Origin: Antedon mediterranea
Lineage: Eukaryota; Echinodermata; Crinoidea; Comatulida; Antedonidae
Direction: 5' to 3'
NCBI RefSeq assembly: GCF_964355755.1
Contig: NC_092671.1
Coordinates: forward strand, 22,162,001-22,226,000
DNA length: 64,000 nt
Shown here: positions 21,449 through 33,198 of the stretch, one piece after another
How positions within the stretch are numbered: the first letter of the stretch is position 1
Layout: each line of letters opens with the position of its first letter
The notes under the pieces: generated by a model
The model's input: only the letters and a program-made list of their open reading frames with translations
Told to the model about the DNA's origin: nothing
The model's database searches: none
Made by a program: the position numbers and the translations under genes

Positions 21449-22394
21449 ACCCTGGGGTGTACCACAGGGATCCGTAAAAGGTCCACTCGATTTCATCTTA
21501 TACACTGGACCACTCAGCAACATCATTGATTCCCACCCGGAAGTTCGTCATATGATCTATGCAGATGACACTCAACTATATTTAATCATGAAACCTACAC
21601 ATCACTCTGAATCTGTTAACAGCCTTGAATCATGCATTGCAGATGTTCGCTCATGGGCCATTCAAAATAAACTCATGCTCAACGACTCCAAGACTGAAAT
21701 GATCCATTTTCATTCAAAGTTCCGTGAGGCATCATCATTTCCTTTGGTCCATATCGGAGATACTAGTGTCTCTACCTCCAGCTCAGCCAGAAATCTAGGC
21801 GTCCAACTAGACAACAGCCTCGGTTTAAAAGAACACATTCGTAATGTTTGCCGTGGTGCTTCCTTTGGAATTTACCAGATCGGCCAGATTCGTAAGTACC
21901 TTGACAAAACATCAACTGAACGTCTTGTTCATGCTTTTGTTTCATCTCGTCTGGACTGTAATAACTCGCTTCTGTACGGCCTACCAACTTCTTATCTGTC
22001 TCCTCTTCAACGAATCCAAAATTCCGCCGCAAGACTTATCACTGGCACTAAACGACATGAACATATTTCTCCCGTTTTACGTGACTTACACTGGTTGCCT
22101 GTTGATCAGCGCATTCGTTTTAAAATCCTGTTGCTGACATATAAGGCCATCAACGGATGTGCTCCAGCCTACATATGTGACATCATTACTCCGTCAACCA
22201 ACTCTTCGCTTCGTTCATCCAGCAGACTTCTTCTAAAACCTGGACCCCGTTCCAGAACTCGGTTTTACGGTGATCGTGCTTTCGCTGTCGCAGCCCCAAA
22301 ACTCTGGAACACTCTACCACTCGAAATACGCTCATCAAAATCTGTTATCACATTTAAAACTAAACTCAAAACTCATCTCTTCAGAGAAGCATAA
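21438..22394 (+). CDS. Reverse transcriptase C-terminal fragment (CR1/L2-like)
   Basis: The frame is open for 318 codons without a stop or frameshift, from EFALPWGVPQGS at the truncated end to the natural stop at 22,392-22,394. The first ATG (21,552) is internal and not the true start, because the N-terminal half was lost on insertion; a stop in frame lies at 21,423-21,425. Visible parts are motif GVPQGS (residues 7-12), the catalytic YADD box (residues 41-44, both aspartates present), the thumb region, and the C-terminal domain with RIQNSAARLITG and DLHWLPV, ending THLFREA. In the usual GVPQGSVLGPLLF stretch this copy reads VKGPLDF, two unusual residues. Without endonuclease and fingers it cannot be active. 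The intact frame suggests a fairly young insertion. Confidence 0.88.
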   Translation, partial: EFALPWGVPQGSVKGPLDFILYTGPLSNIIDSHPEVRHMIYADDTQLYLIMKPTHHSESVNSLESCIADVRSWAIQNKLMLNDSKTEMIHFHSKFREASSFPLVHIGDTSVSTSSSARNLGVQLDNSLGLKEHIRNVCRGASFGIYQIGQIRKYLDKTSTERLVHAFVSSRLDCNNSLLYGLPTSYLSPLQRIQNSAARLITGTKRHEHISPVLRDLHWLPVDQRIRFKILLLTYKAINGCAPAYICDIITPSTNSSLRSSSRLLLKPGPRSRTRFYGDRAFAVAAPKLWNTLPLEIRSSKSVITFKTKLKTHLFREA

Positions 22395-22472
22395 TCGCAC
22401 GCTACTACTTGCACTGATCTTGGAAAACACAGCGCTTTGAAACCTTTGTCTCTTGCGCTTTATAAATGTTAT
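22395..22472 (+). other. 3' untranslated region of the retrotransposon
   Basis: About 80 bases between the stop codon and the TTA tail, ending gcgctttataaatgttat. It is the segment expected to guide reverse transcription in this class. No second frame is present. Confidence 0.65.
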
Positions 22473-22490
22473 TTATTATTATTATTATTA
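22473..22490 (+). repeat. (TTA)6 tail
   Basis: Six TTA units end the element. The last overlaps the target TTATATG, so the exact 3' junction cannot be placed within three bases. Confidence 0.85.
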
Positions 22491-23035
22491 TATGAAATTA
22501 ATAATAAATCAATGAAAAATAATGCCATGCAACCTTGTTTCTGATTTTAAAAAAGGTTCACTTGTTTAGGCCTGACATTTACAACCCTCAAAATATTTCA
22601 CTTTCAAAAACAATATTTATTTTAAATTAAAAAAAAAAAAACCAAAATATCCGTAGCGGTTCGAACCCACTAGTGAGAGCACTCAAATTTGAGCATTACC
22701 CGTTACACCACAAACCAGTAGATGACTGAAGAGCTGATAATACTCTATTTATATGAAATAAATAATAAATCAATGAAAAATAATGCCATGCAACTTTGTT
22801 TCTGATTTTAAAAAAGGTCCACTTGTTTAGGCCTGACATTTACAACCCTCAAAATATCTCACTTTCAAAAACAATATTTATTTTCAATTTAAAAAAAAAA
22901 AATCCCTAGAGGTTCGAACCCACTACTGAAAGCACTCAAACCTGAGCATTATCCGTTACGCCACAAACCAGTAGATGACTGCGGAGCTGATAATAGTCTA
23001 TTTATATGAAATGAATGATCAATCAATGAAAAATA

Positions 23036-26000
23036 ATGCCATGCAACTTTGTTTCTGATTTTAAAAAAGGTCCACTTGTTTAGGCCTGACAGTTGCAACC
23101 CTCAAAATATCTCACTTTCAAAAACAATATTTATTTTCAATTAAAAAAAAAAAAAAAAAAATATCCCTAGAAGTTCGAACCCACTATTGAAATCACTCAA
23201 AACTGAGCATTACCCATTACGCCTCAAACCAGTAGATGACTGAAGAGCTGATAATACTCTATTTATATGAAATGAATAATAAATCAATGAAAAATAATGC
23301 CATGCAACTTTGTTTCTGATTTTAAAAACGGTTCACTTGTTTAGGCCTGACATTTACAACCCTCAAAATATCTCACCTTCAAAAACAATATTTATTTTCA
23401 AATAAAAAAAAAAAGAAAAAAAATATCCCTAGAAGTTCGAACCCACTATTGAAATCACTCAAACCTGAGCATTACCCGTTCGCCGCAAACCAGTATAGGA
23501 CTGAAGAGCTGATAATAGTCTATTTATATGAAATGAATGATCAAACAATGAAAAATAATGCCATGCTGCAACTTTGTTTCTGATTTTAAAAAAGGTCCAC
23601 TTGTTTAGGCCTGACATTTACAACCCTCAAAATATCTCACTTTCAAAAACAATATTTATTTTCAATTAAAAAAAAGGAAAAAAATATTCGTAGAGGTTCG
23701 AACACACTACTGCGAGAACTCAAACCTGAGCACTACCGGTTACGCCACACACCAGTAGATGACTGAAGAGCTGATAACAGTCTATTTATATGAAATGAAT
23801 GATCCATCAATGTAAAATGATGTTATGCCACTTTGTTTCTGATTTTAAAAAAAGGTCCACTTGGTTAGGCTTGACATTTAAAACCCTCAAAATATCTCAC
23901 TTTCAAAAACCATATTTATTTTCAATTTAAAAAAAAAAGAAAATAAATATCCCTTGAGGTTCGACCCACTACTCAGAGCACTCAAACCTGAGCATTACCC
24001 GTTACGCCGCAAACCAGTATATGACTTAAGAGCTGATAATAGTCTATATATATGAAATGAATTATCAATCAATGAAAAATAATGCCATGCAACTTTGTTT
24101 CTGATTTTAAAAAAAGGTCCACTTGTTTAGGCCTGACATTTACAACCCTCAAAATATCTCACTTTCAAAAACAATATTTATTTTCAATTTAAAAAAAAAA
24201 GAAAAAAAATACCCGTATAGGTTCGAACCCACTACTGAGAGCACTCAAACCTGAGCATTACCCGTTACGCCACAAACCAGTAGATAACTGAAGAGCTGAT
24301 AATAGTCTATTTATATGAAATTAATGATCAATCAATGAAAAATAATGCCATGCAACTTTGTTTCTGATTTTAAAAAAGGTTCACTTGTTTAGGCCTGACA
24401 TTTACAACCCTCAAAATATCTCACTTTCAAAAACAATATTTATTTTCAAATAAAAAAAAAGAAAAAAAATACCCGTATAGGTTCGAACCCACTACTGAGA
24501 GCACTCAATCCTGAGCATTACCCGTTACGCCACAAACCAGTAGATGACTGAGGAGCTGATAATAGTCTATATATATAAAATAAATGATCAATCAATGAAA
24601 AATAATGCCATGCAACTTTGTTTCTGATTTTAAAAAAGGTCCACTTGTTTAGGCCTGACATTTACAACCCTCAAAATATCTCACTTTCAAAAACCATATT
24701 TATTTTAAATTTAAAAAAAAAAAGAAAAAAAATATCCCTAGAGGTTCGACCCACTACTCAGAGCATTCAAACCTGAGCGTTACCCGTTACGCCACAAACC
24801 AGTAGATGACTGAAGAGCTGATAATAGTCTATTTATATGAAATGAATTATCAATCAATAAAAAATAATGCCATGCAACTTTGTTTCTGATTTAAAAAAAG
24901 ATCCATTTGTTTAGGCCTGACATTCACAACCCTAAAAAATATCTCACTTTCAAAAAAAATATTTATTTTCAATTAAAAAAAAAAGAAATGAAATATCTCT
25001 AGAGGTTCGAACCCACTACTGCGAGCACTTAAACTTGAGCATTACCCGTTACGCCACAAACCAGTAAATGACTGAGGAGCTGATAATAGTCTATATATAT
25101 AAAATAAATGATCAATCAATGAAAAATAATGCCATGCAACTTTGTTTCTGATTTTAAAAAAGGTCCACTTGTTTAGGCCTGACATTTACAACCCTCAAAA
25201 TATCTCACTTTCAAAAACCATATTTATTTTCAATTTAAAAAAAAAAAAAGAAAAAAAATATCCCTAGAGGTTCGACCCACTACTCAGAGCATTCAAACCT
25301 GAGCGTTACCCGTTACGCCACAAACCAGTAGATGACTGAAGAGCTGATAATAGTCTATTTATATTAAATGAATTATCAATCAATAAAAAATAATGCCATG
25401 CAACTTTGTTTCTGATTTAAAAAAAGATCCATTTGTTTAGGCCTGACATTCACAACCCTAAAAAATATCTCACTTTCAAAAAAAATATTTATTTTCAATT
25501 AAAAAAAAAAGAAATGAAATATCTCTAGAGGTTCGAACCCACTACTGCGAGCACTCAAACTTGAGCATTACCCGTTACGCCTCAAACCAGAAGATGACTG
25601 AAGAGCTGATAATAATCTATTTATATGAAATGAATAATAAATCAATGAAAAATAATGCCATGCAACTTTGTTTCTGATTTTAAAAAAGTTCACTTGTTTA
25701 GGCCTGACATTTACAACACTCAAACTATCTCACTTTCAAAAACAATATTATTTTCAATAAAAAAAAAAGAAAAAAAATATTCGTAGAGGTTCGAACCCAC
25801 TACTGCGAGAACTCAAACCTGAGCACTACCGGTTACGCCACAAACCAGTAGATGACTGCGGAGCTGATAATAGTCTATTTATATGAAATGAATGATCAAT
25901 CAATGAAAAATAATGCCATGCAACTTTGTTTCTAATTTTAAAAAAGGTCCACTTGTTTAGGCCTGACAGTTGCAACCCTCAAAATATCTCACTTTCAAAA

Positions 26001-29000
26001 ACAATATTTATTTTCAATTAAAAAAAAAAAAAAAAAAATATCCCTAGAAGTTCGAACCCACTATTGAAATCACTCAAAACTGAGCATTACCCATTACGCC
26101 TCAAACCAGTAGATGACTGAAGAGCTGATAATACTCTATTTATATGAAATGAATAATAAATCAATGAAAAATAATGCCATGCAACTTTGTTTCTGATTTT
26201 AAAAAAGGTTCACTTGTTTAGGCCTGACATTTACAACCCTCAAAATATCTCACCTTCAAAAACAATATTTATTTTCAAATAAAAAAAAAAAGAAAAAAAA
26301 TATCCCTAGAAGTTCGAACCCACTATTGAAATCACTCAAACCTGAGCATTACCCGTTCGCCGCAAACCAGTATATGACTGAAGAGCTGATATTAGTCTAT
26401 TTATATGAAATGAATGATCAAACAATGAAAAATAATGCCATGCAACTTTGTTTCTGATTTTAAAAAAGGTCCACTTGTTTAGGCCTGACATTTACAACCC
26501 TCAAAATATCTCACTTTCAAAAACAATATTTATTTTCAATTAAAAAAAAAGAAAAAAAATATTCGTAGAGGTTCGAACACACTACTGCGAGAACTCAAAC
26601 CTGAGCACTACCGGTTACGCCACACACCAGTAGATGACTGAAGAGCTGATAACAGTCTATTTATATGAAATGAATGATCCATCAATGTAAAATGATGTTA
26701 TGCCACTTTGTTTCTGATTTTAAAAAAAGGTCCACTTGGTTAGGCTTGACATTTAAAACCCTCAAAATATCTCACTTTCAAAAACGATATTTATTTTCAA
26801 TTTAAAAAAAAAAGAAAAAAAATATCCCTTGAGGTTCGACCCACTACTCAGAGCACTCAAACCTGAGCATTACCCCTTACGCCGCAAACCAGTATATGAC
26901 TTAAGAGCTGATAATAGTCTATATATATGAAATGAATTATCAATCAATGAAAAATAATGCCATGCAACTTTGTTTCTGATTTTAAAAAAAGGTCCACTTG
27001 TTTAGGCCTGACATTTACAACCCTCAAAATATCTCACTTTCAAAAACAATATTTATTTTCAATTTTAAAAAAAAGAAAAAAAATACCCGTATAGGTTCGA
27101 ACCCACTACTGAGAGCACTCAAACCTGAGCATTACCCGTTACGCCACAAACCAGTAGATAACTGAAGAGCTGATAATAGTCTATTTATATGAAATTAATG
27201 ATCAATCAATGAAAAATAATGCCATGCAACTTTGTTTCTGATTTTAAAAAAGGTTCACTTGTTTAGGCCTGACATTTACAACCCTCAAAATATCTCACTT
27301 TCAAAAACAATATTTATTTTCAAATAAAAAAAAAAGAAAAAAAATACCCGTATAGGTTCGAACCCACTACTGAGAGCACTCAAACCTGAGCATTACCCGT
27401 TACGCCACAAACCAGTAGATAACTGAGGAGCTGATAATAGTCTATATATATAAAATAAATGATCAATCAATTAAAAATAATGCCATGCAACTTTGTTTCT
27501 GATTTTAAAAAAGGTCCACTTGTTTAGGCCTGACAGTTGCAACCCTCAAAATATCTCACTTTCAAAAACAATATTTATTTTCAATTAAAAAAAAAAAAAA
27601 AAAAATATCCCTAGAAGTTCGAACCCACTATTGAAATCACTCAAAACTGAGCATTACCCATTACGCCTCAAACCAGTAGATGACTGAAGAGCTGATAATA
27701 CTCTATTTATATGAAATGAATAATAAATCAATGAAAAATAATGCCATGCAACTTTGTTTCTGATTTTAAAAACGGTTCACTTGTTTAGGCCTGACATTTA
27801 CAACCCTCAAAATATCTCACCTTCAAAAACAATATTTATTTTCAAATAAAAAAAAAAAGAAAAAAAATATCCCTAGAAGTTCGAACCCACTATTGAAATC
27901 ACTCAAACCTGAGCATTACCCGTTCGCCGCAAACCAGTATAGGACTGAAGAGCTGATAATAGTCTATTTATATGAAATGAATGATCAAACAATGAAAAAT
28001 AATGCCATGCTGCAACTTTGTTTCTGATTTTAAAAAAGGTCCACTTGTTTAGGCCTGACATTTACAACCCTCAAAATATCTCACTTTCAAAAACAATATT
28101 TATTTTCAATTAAAAAAAAGGAAAAAAATATTCGTAGAGGTTCGAACACACTACTGCGAGAACTCAAACCTGAGCACTACCGGTTACGCCACACACCAGT
28201 AGATGACTGAAGAGCTGATAACAGTCTATTTATATGAAATGAATGATCCATCAATGTAAAATGATGTTATGCCACTTTGTTTCTGATTTTAAAAAAAGGT
28301 CCACTTGGTTAGGCTTGACATTTAAAACCCTCAAAATATCTCACTTTCAAAAACCATATTTATTTTCAATTTAAAAAAAAAAGAAAAAAAATATCCCTTG
28401 AGGTTCGACCCACTACTCAGAGCACTCAAACCTGAGCATTACCCGTTACGCCGCAAACCAGTATATGACTTAAGAGCTGATAATAGTCTATATATATGAA
28501 ATGAATTATCAATCAATGAAAAATAATGCCATGCAACTTTGTTTCTGATTTTAAAAAAAGGTCCACTTGTTTAGGCCTGACATTTACAACCCTCAAAATA
28601 TCTCACTTTCAAAAACAATATTTATTTTCAATTTAAAAAAAAAGAAAAAAAATACCCGTATAGGTTCGAACCCACTACTGAGAGCACTCAAACCTGAGCA
28701 TTACCCGTTACGCCACAAACCAGTAGATAACTGAAGAGCTGATAATAGTCTATTTATATGAAATTAATGATCAATCAATGAAAAATAATGCCATGCAACT
28801 TTGTTTCTGATTTTAAAAAAGGTTCACTTGTTTAGGCCTGACATTTACAACCCTCAAAATATCTCACTTTCAAAAACAATATTTATTTTCAAATAAAAAA
28901 AAAGAAAAAAAATACCCGTATAGGTTCGAACCCACTACTGAGAGCACTCAATCCTGAGCATTACCCGTTACGCCACAAACCAGTAGATGACTGAGGAGCT

Positions 29001-31923
29001 GATAATAGTCTATATATATAAAATAAATGATCAATCAATGAAAAATAATGCCATGCAACTTTGTTTCTGATTTTAAAAAAGGTCCACTTGTTTAGGCCTG
29101 ACATTTACAACCCTCAAAATATCTCACTTTCAAAAACCATATTTATTTTAAATTTAAAAAAAAAAAGAAAAAAAATATCCCTAGAGGTTCGACCCACTAC
29201 TCAGAGCATTCAAACCTGAGCGTTACCCGTTACGCCACAAACCAGTAGATGACTGAAGAGCTGATAATAGTCTATTTATATGAAATGAATTATCAATCAA
29301 TAAAAAATAATGCCATGCAACTTTGTTTCTGATTTAAAAAAAGATCCATTTGTTTAGGCCTGACATTCACAACCCTAAAAAATATCTCACTTTCAAAAAA
29401 AATATTTATTTTCAATTAAAAAAAAAAGAAATGAAATATCTCTAGAGGTTCGAACCCACTACTGCGAGCACTTAAACTTGAGCATTACCCGTTACGCCAC
29501 AAACCAGTAAATGACTGAGGAGCTGATAATAGTCTATATATATAAAATAAATGATCAATCAATGAAAAATAATGCCATGCAACTTTGTTTCTGATTTTAA
29601 AAAAGGTCCACTTGTTTAGGCCTGACATTTACAACCCTCAAAATATCTCACTTTCAAAAACCATATTTATTTTCAATTTAAAAAAAAAAAAAGAAAAAAA
29701 ATATCCCTAGAGGTTCGACCCACTACTCAGAGCATTCAAACCTGAGCGTTACCCGTTACGCCACAAACCAGTAGATGACTGAAGAGCTGATAATAGTCTA
29801 TTTATATTAAATGAATTATCAATCAATAAAAAATAATGCCATGCAACTTTGTTTCTGATTTAAAAAAAGATCCATTTGTTTAGGCCTGACATTCACAACC
29901 CTAAAAAATATCTCACTTTCAAAAAAAATATTTATTTTCAATTAAAAAAAAAAGAAATGAAATATCTCTAGAGGTTCGAACCCACTACTGCGAGCACTCA
30001 AACTTGAGCATTACCCGTTACGCCTCAAACCAGAAGATGACTGAAGAGCTGATAATAATCTATTTATATGAAATGAATAATAAATCAATGAAAAATAATG
30101 CCATGCAACTTTGTTTCTGATTTTAAAAAAGTTCACTTGTTTAGGCCTGACATTTACAACACTCAAACTATCTCACTTTCAAAAACAATATTATTTTCAA
30201 TAAAAAAAAAAGAAAAAAAATATTCGTAGAGGTTCGAACCCACTACTGCGAGAACTCAAACCTGAGCACTACCGGTTACGCCACAAACCAGTAGATGACT
30301 GCGGAGCTGATAATAGTCTATTTATATGAAATGAATGATCAATCAATGAAAAATAATGCCATGCAACTTTGTTTCTAATTTTAAAAAAGGTCCACTTGTT
30401 TAGGCCTGACAGTTGCAACCCTCAAAATATCTCACTTTCAAAAACAATATTTATTTTCAATTAAAAAAAAAAAAAAAAAAATATCCCTAGAAGTTCGAAC
30501 CCACTATTGAAATCACTCAAAACTGAGCATTACCCATTACGCCTCAAACCAGTAGATGACTGAAGAGCTGATAATACTCTATTTATATGAAATGAATAAT
30601 AAATCAATGAAAAATAATGCCATGCAACTTTGTTTCTGATTTTAAAAAAGGTTCACTTGTTTAGGCCTGACATTTACAACCCTCAAAATATCTCACCTTC
30701 AAAAACAATATTTATTTTCAAATAAAAAAAAAAAGAAAAAAAATATCCCTAGAAGTTCGAACCCACTATTGAAATCACTCAAACCTGAGCATTACCCGTT
30801 CGCCGCAAACCAGTATATGACTGAAGAGCTGATATTAGTCTATTTATATGAAATGAATGATCAAACAATGAAAAATAATGCCATGCAACTTTGTTTCTGA
30901 TTTTAAAAAAGGTCCACTTGTTTAGGCCTGACATTTACAACCCTCAAAATATCTCACTTTCAAAAACAATATTTATTTTCAATTAAAAAAAAAGAAAAAA
31001 AATATTCGTAGAGGTTCGAACACACTACTGCGAGAACTCAAACCTGAGCACTACCGGTTACGCCACACACCAGTAGATGACTGAAGAGCTGATAACAGTC
31101 TATTTATATGAAATGAATGATCCATCAATGTAAAATGATGTTATGCCACTTTGTTTCTGATTTTAAAAAAAGGTCCACTTGGTTAGGCTTGACATTTAAA
31201 ACCCTCAAAATATCTCACTTTCAAAAACGATATTTATTTTCAATTTAAAAAAAAAAGAAAAAAAATATCCCTTGAGGTTCGACCCACTACTCAGAGCACT
31301 CAAACCTGAGCATTACCCCTTACGCCGCAAACCAGTATATGACTTAAGAGCTGATAATAGTCTATATATATGAAATGAATTATCAATCAATGAAAAATAA
31401 TGCCATGCAACTTTGTTTCTGATTTTAAAAAAAGGTCCACTTGTTTAGGCCTGACATTTACAACCCTCAAAATATCTCACTTTCAAAAACAATATTTATT
31501 TTCAATTTTAAAAAAAAGAAAAAAAATACCCGTATAGGTTCGAACCCACTACTGAGAGCACTCAAACCTGAGCATTACCCGTTACGCCACAAACCAGTAG
31601 ATAACTGAAGAGCTGATAATAGTCTATTTATATGAAATTAATGATCAATCAATGAAAAATAATGCCATGCAACTTTGTTTCTGATTTTAAAAAAGGTTCA
31701 CTTGTTTAGGCCTGACATTTACAACCCTCAAAATATCTCACTTTCAAAAACAATATTTATTTTCAAATAAAAAAAAAAGAAAAAAAATACCCGTATAGGT
31801 TCGAACCCACTACTGAGAGCACTCAAACCTGAGCATTACCCGTTACGCCACAAACCAGTAGATAACTGAGGAGCTGATAATAGTCTATATATATAAAATA
31901 AATGATCAATCAATTAAAAATAA
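23036..31923 (+). repeat. 4,444-bp tandem duplication (17 monomers, two copies)
   Basis: About 23,036-27,479 recurs as about 27,480-31,923 at offset 4,444. Shared private markers include an inserted tg in ccatgctgcaac (23,561 and 28,005), gtttctaattt (near 25,928 and 30,371) and the gatccatcaatgtaaaatg monomers. Differences are few, for example gaaaataaatatc near 23,940 against gaaaaaaaatatc in the second copy. The unit is 17 monomers long. Confidence 0.88.
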
Positions 31924-33185
31924 TGCCATGCAACTTTGTTTCTGATTTTAAAAAAGGTCCACTTGTTTAGGCCTGACATTTACAACCCTCAAAATATCTC
32001 ACTTTCAAAAACAATATTTATTTTAAATTTAAAAAAAAAAAAGAAAAAAAATATCCCTAGAGGTTCGACCCACTACTCAGAGCATTCAAACCTGAGCGTT
32101 ACCCGTTACGCCACAAACCAGTAGATGACTGAAGAGCTGATAATAGTCTATTTATATGAAATGAATTATCAATCAATAAAAAATAATGCCATGCAACTTT
32201 GTTTCTGATTTAAAAAAAGATCCATTTGTTTAGGCCTGACATTCACAACCCTAAAAAATATCTCACTTTCAAAAAAAATATTTATTTTCAATTAAAAAAA
32301 AAAGAAATGAAATATCTCTAGAGGTTCGAACCCACTACTGCGAGCACTCAAACTTGAGCATTACCCGTTACGCCTCAAACCAGAAGATGACTGAAGAGCT
32401 GATAATAATCTATTTATATGAAATGAATAATAAATCAATGAAAAATAATGCCATGCAACTTTGTTTCTGATTTTAAAAAAGTTCACTTGTTTAGGCCTGA
32501 CATTTACAACCTTCAAACTATCTCACTTTCAAAAACAATATTATTTTCAATAAAAAAAAAAAGAAAAAAAATATTCGTAGAGGTTCGAACCCACTACTGC
32601 GAGAACTCAAACCTGAGCACTACCAGTTACGCCACAAACCAGTAGATGACTGAAGAGCTGATAATAGTCTATTTATATGAAATTAATGATCAATCAATGA
32701 AAAATAATGCCATGCAACTTTGTTTCTGATTTTTAAAAAGATCCATTTGTTTAGGCCTGACATTCACAACCCTAAAAAATATCTCATTTTCAAAAAAAAA
32801 TATTTATTTTAAATAATAAAAAAAAAGCAATATCCCTAGAGGTTGGAACCCGCTACTGAGAGCACTCAAACCTGGGTATTACCCGTTACGCCACAAACCA
32901 GTAGATAACTGATGAGTTGATAATAGTCTATTTATATGAAATTAATGATCAATCAATGAAAAATAATGCCATGCCACTTTGTTTCTGATTTTAAAAAAGG
33001 TTCATTTGTTTAGGCCTGACATTTACAACCCTCAAAATATCTCACTTTAAAAAAAAAAATTATTTTCAATTTAAAAAAAACGAAAAGAAATATCCCTAGG
33101 GGGTCGAACCCACTACTGCGAACACTCAAACTTGAGCATTACCCGTTACTCCTCAAACCAGTAGATGACTGAAGAGCTGATAATA

Positions 33186-33198
33186 CTCTATTTATATG
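33186..33198 (+). other. Unoccupied copy of the retrotransposon target site
   Basis: Reads ctctat followed by ttatatg, the sequence split by the element at 21,423/22,488. The flanks also match: the cctagggggtcg monomer on the left and the gcaaccttg monomer on the right. A second unoccupied copy is at 48,821-48,833. Confidence 0.8.

Larger units (their letters stand above)
21424..22487 (+). mobile_element. CR1/L2-like non-LTR retrotransposon, 5'-truncated
   Basis: A 1.06-kb fragment interrupts a satellite monomer precisely between ctctat and ttatatgaaatt. It holds the C-terminal part of a reverse transcriptase, a short 3' untranslated region and a (TTA)n tail, the usual look of a 5'-truncated copy made by target-primed reverse transcription. 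The endonuclease and the first reverse-transcriptase blocks are missing. The family call rests on the motifs GVPQGS and YADDTQLY and on the C-terminal run LQRIQNSAARLITG and LRDLHWLPV, common to CR1/L2-group elements of aquatic animals. There is no target-site duplication; unoccupied copies of the site are at 33,191/33,192 and 48,826/48,827. Confidence 0.88.

Noticed and set aside
21571-21600. Upstream of the YADD box, aaaaggtccact (near 21,476) shared with the satellite word aaaaggtccactt, as a sign that the retrotransposon recombined with the satellite
   Set aside because: A short A-rich match of 12 bases in a codon stretch that normally encodes V-L-G-P-L; coincidence is the simpler reading.
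21772-22032. Minus-strand open frame of 86 codons inside the retrotransposon, and a plus-strand frame at 21,844-22,137
   Set aside because: Both are shadows of the reverse-transcriptase frame, without recognisable motifs.
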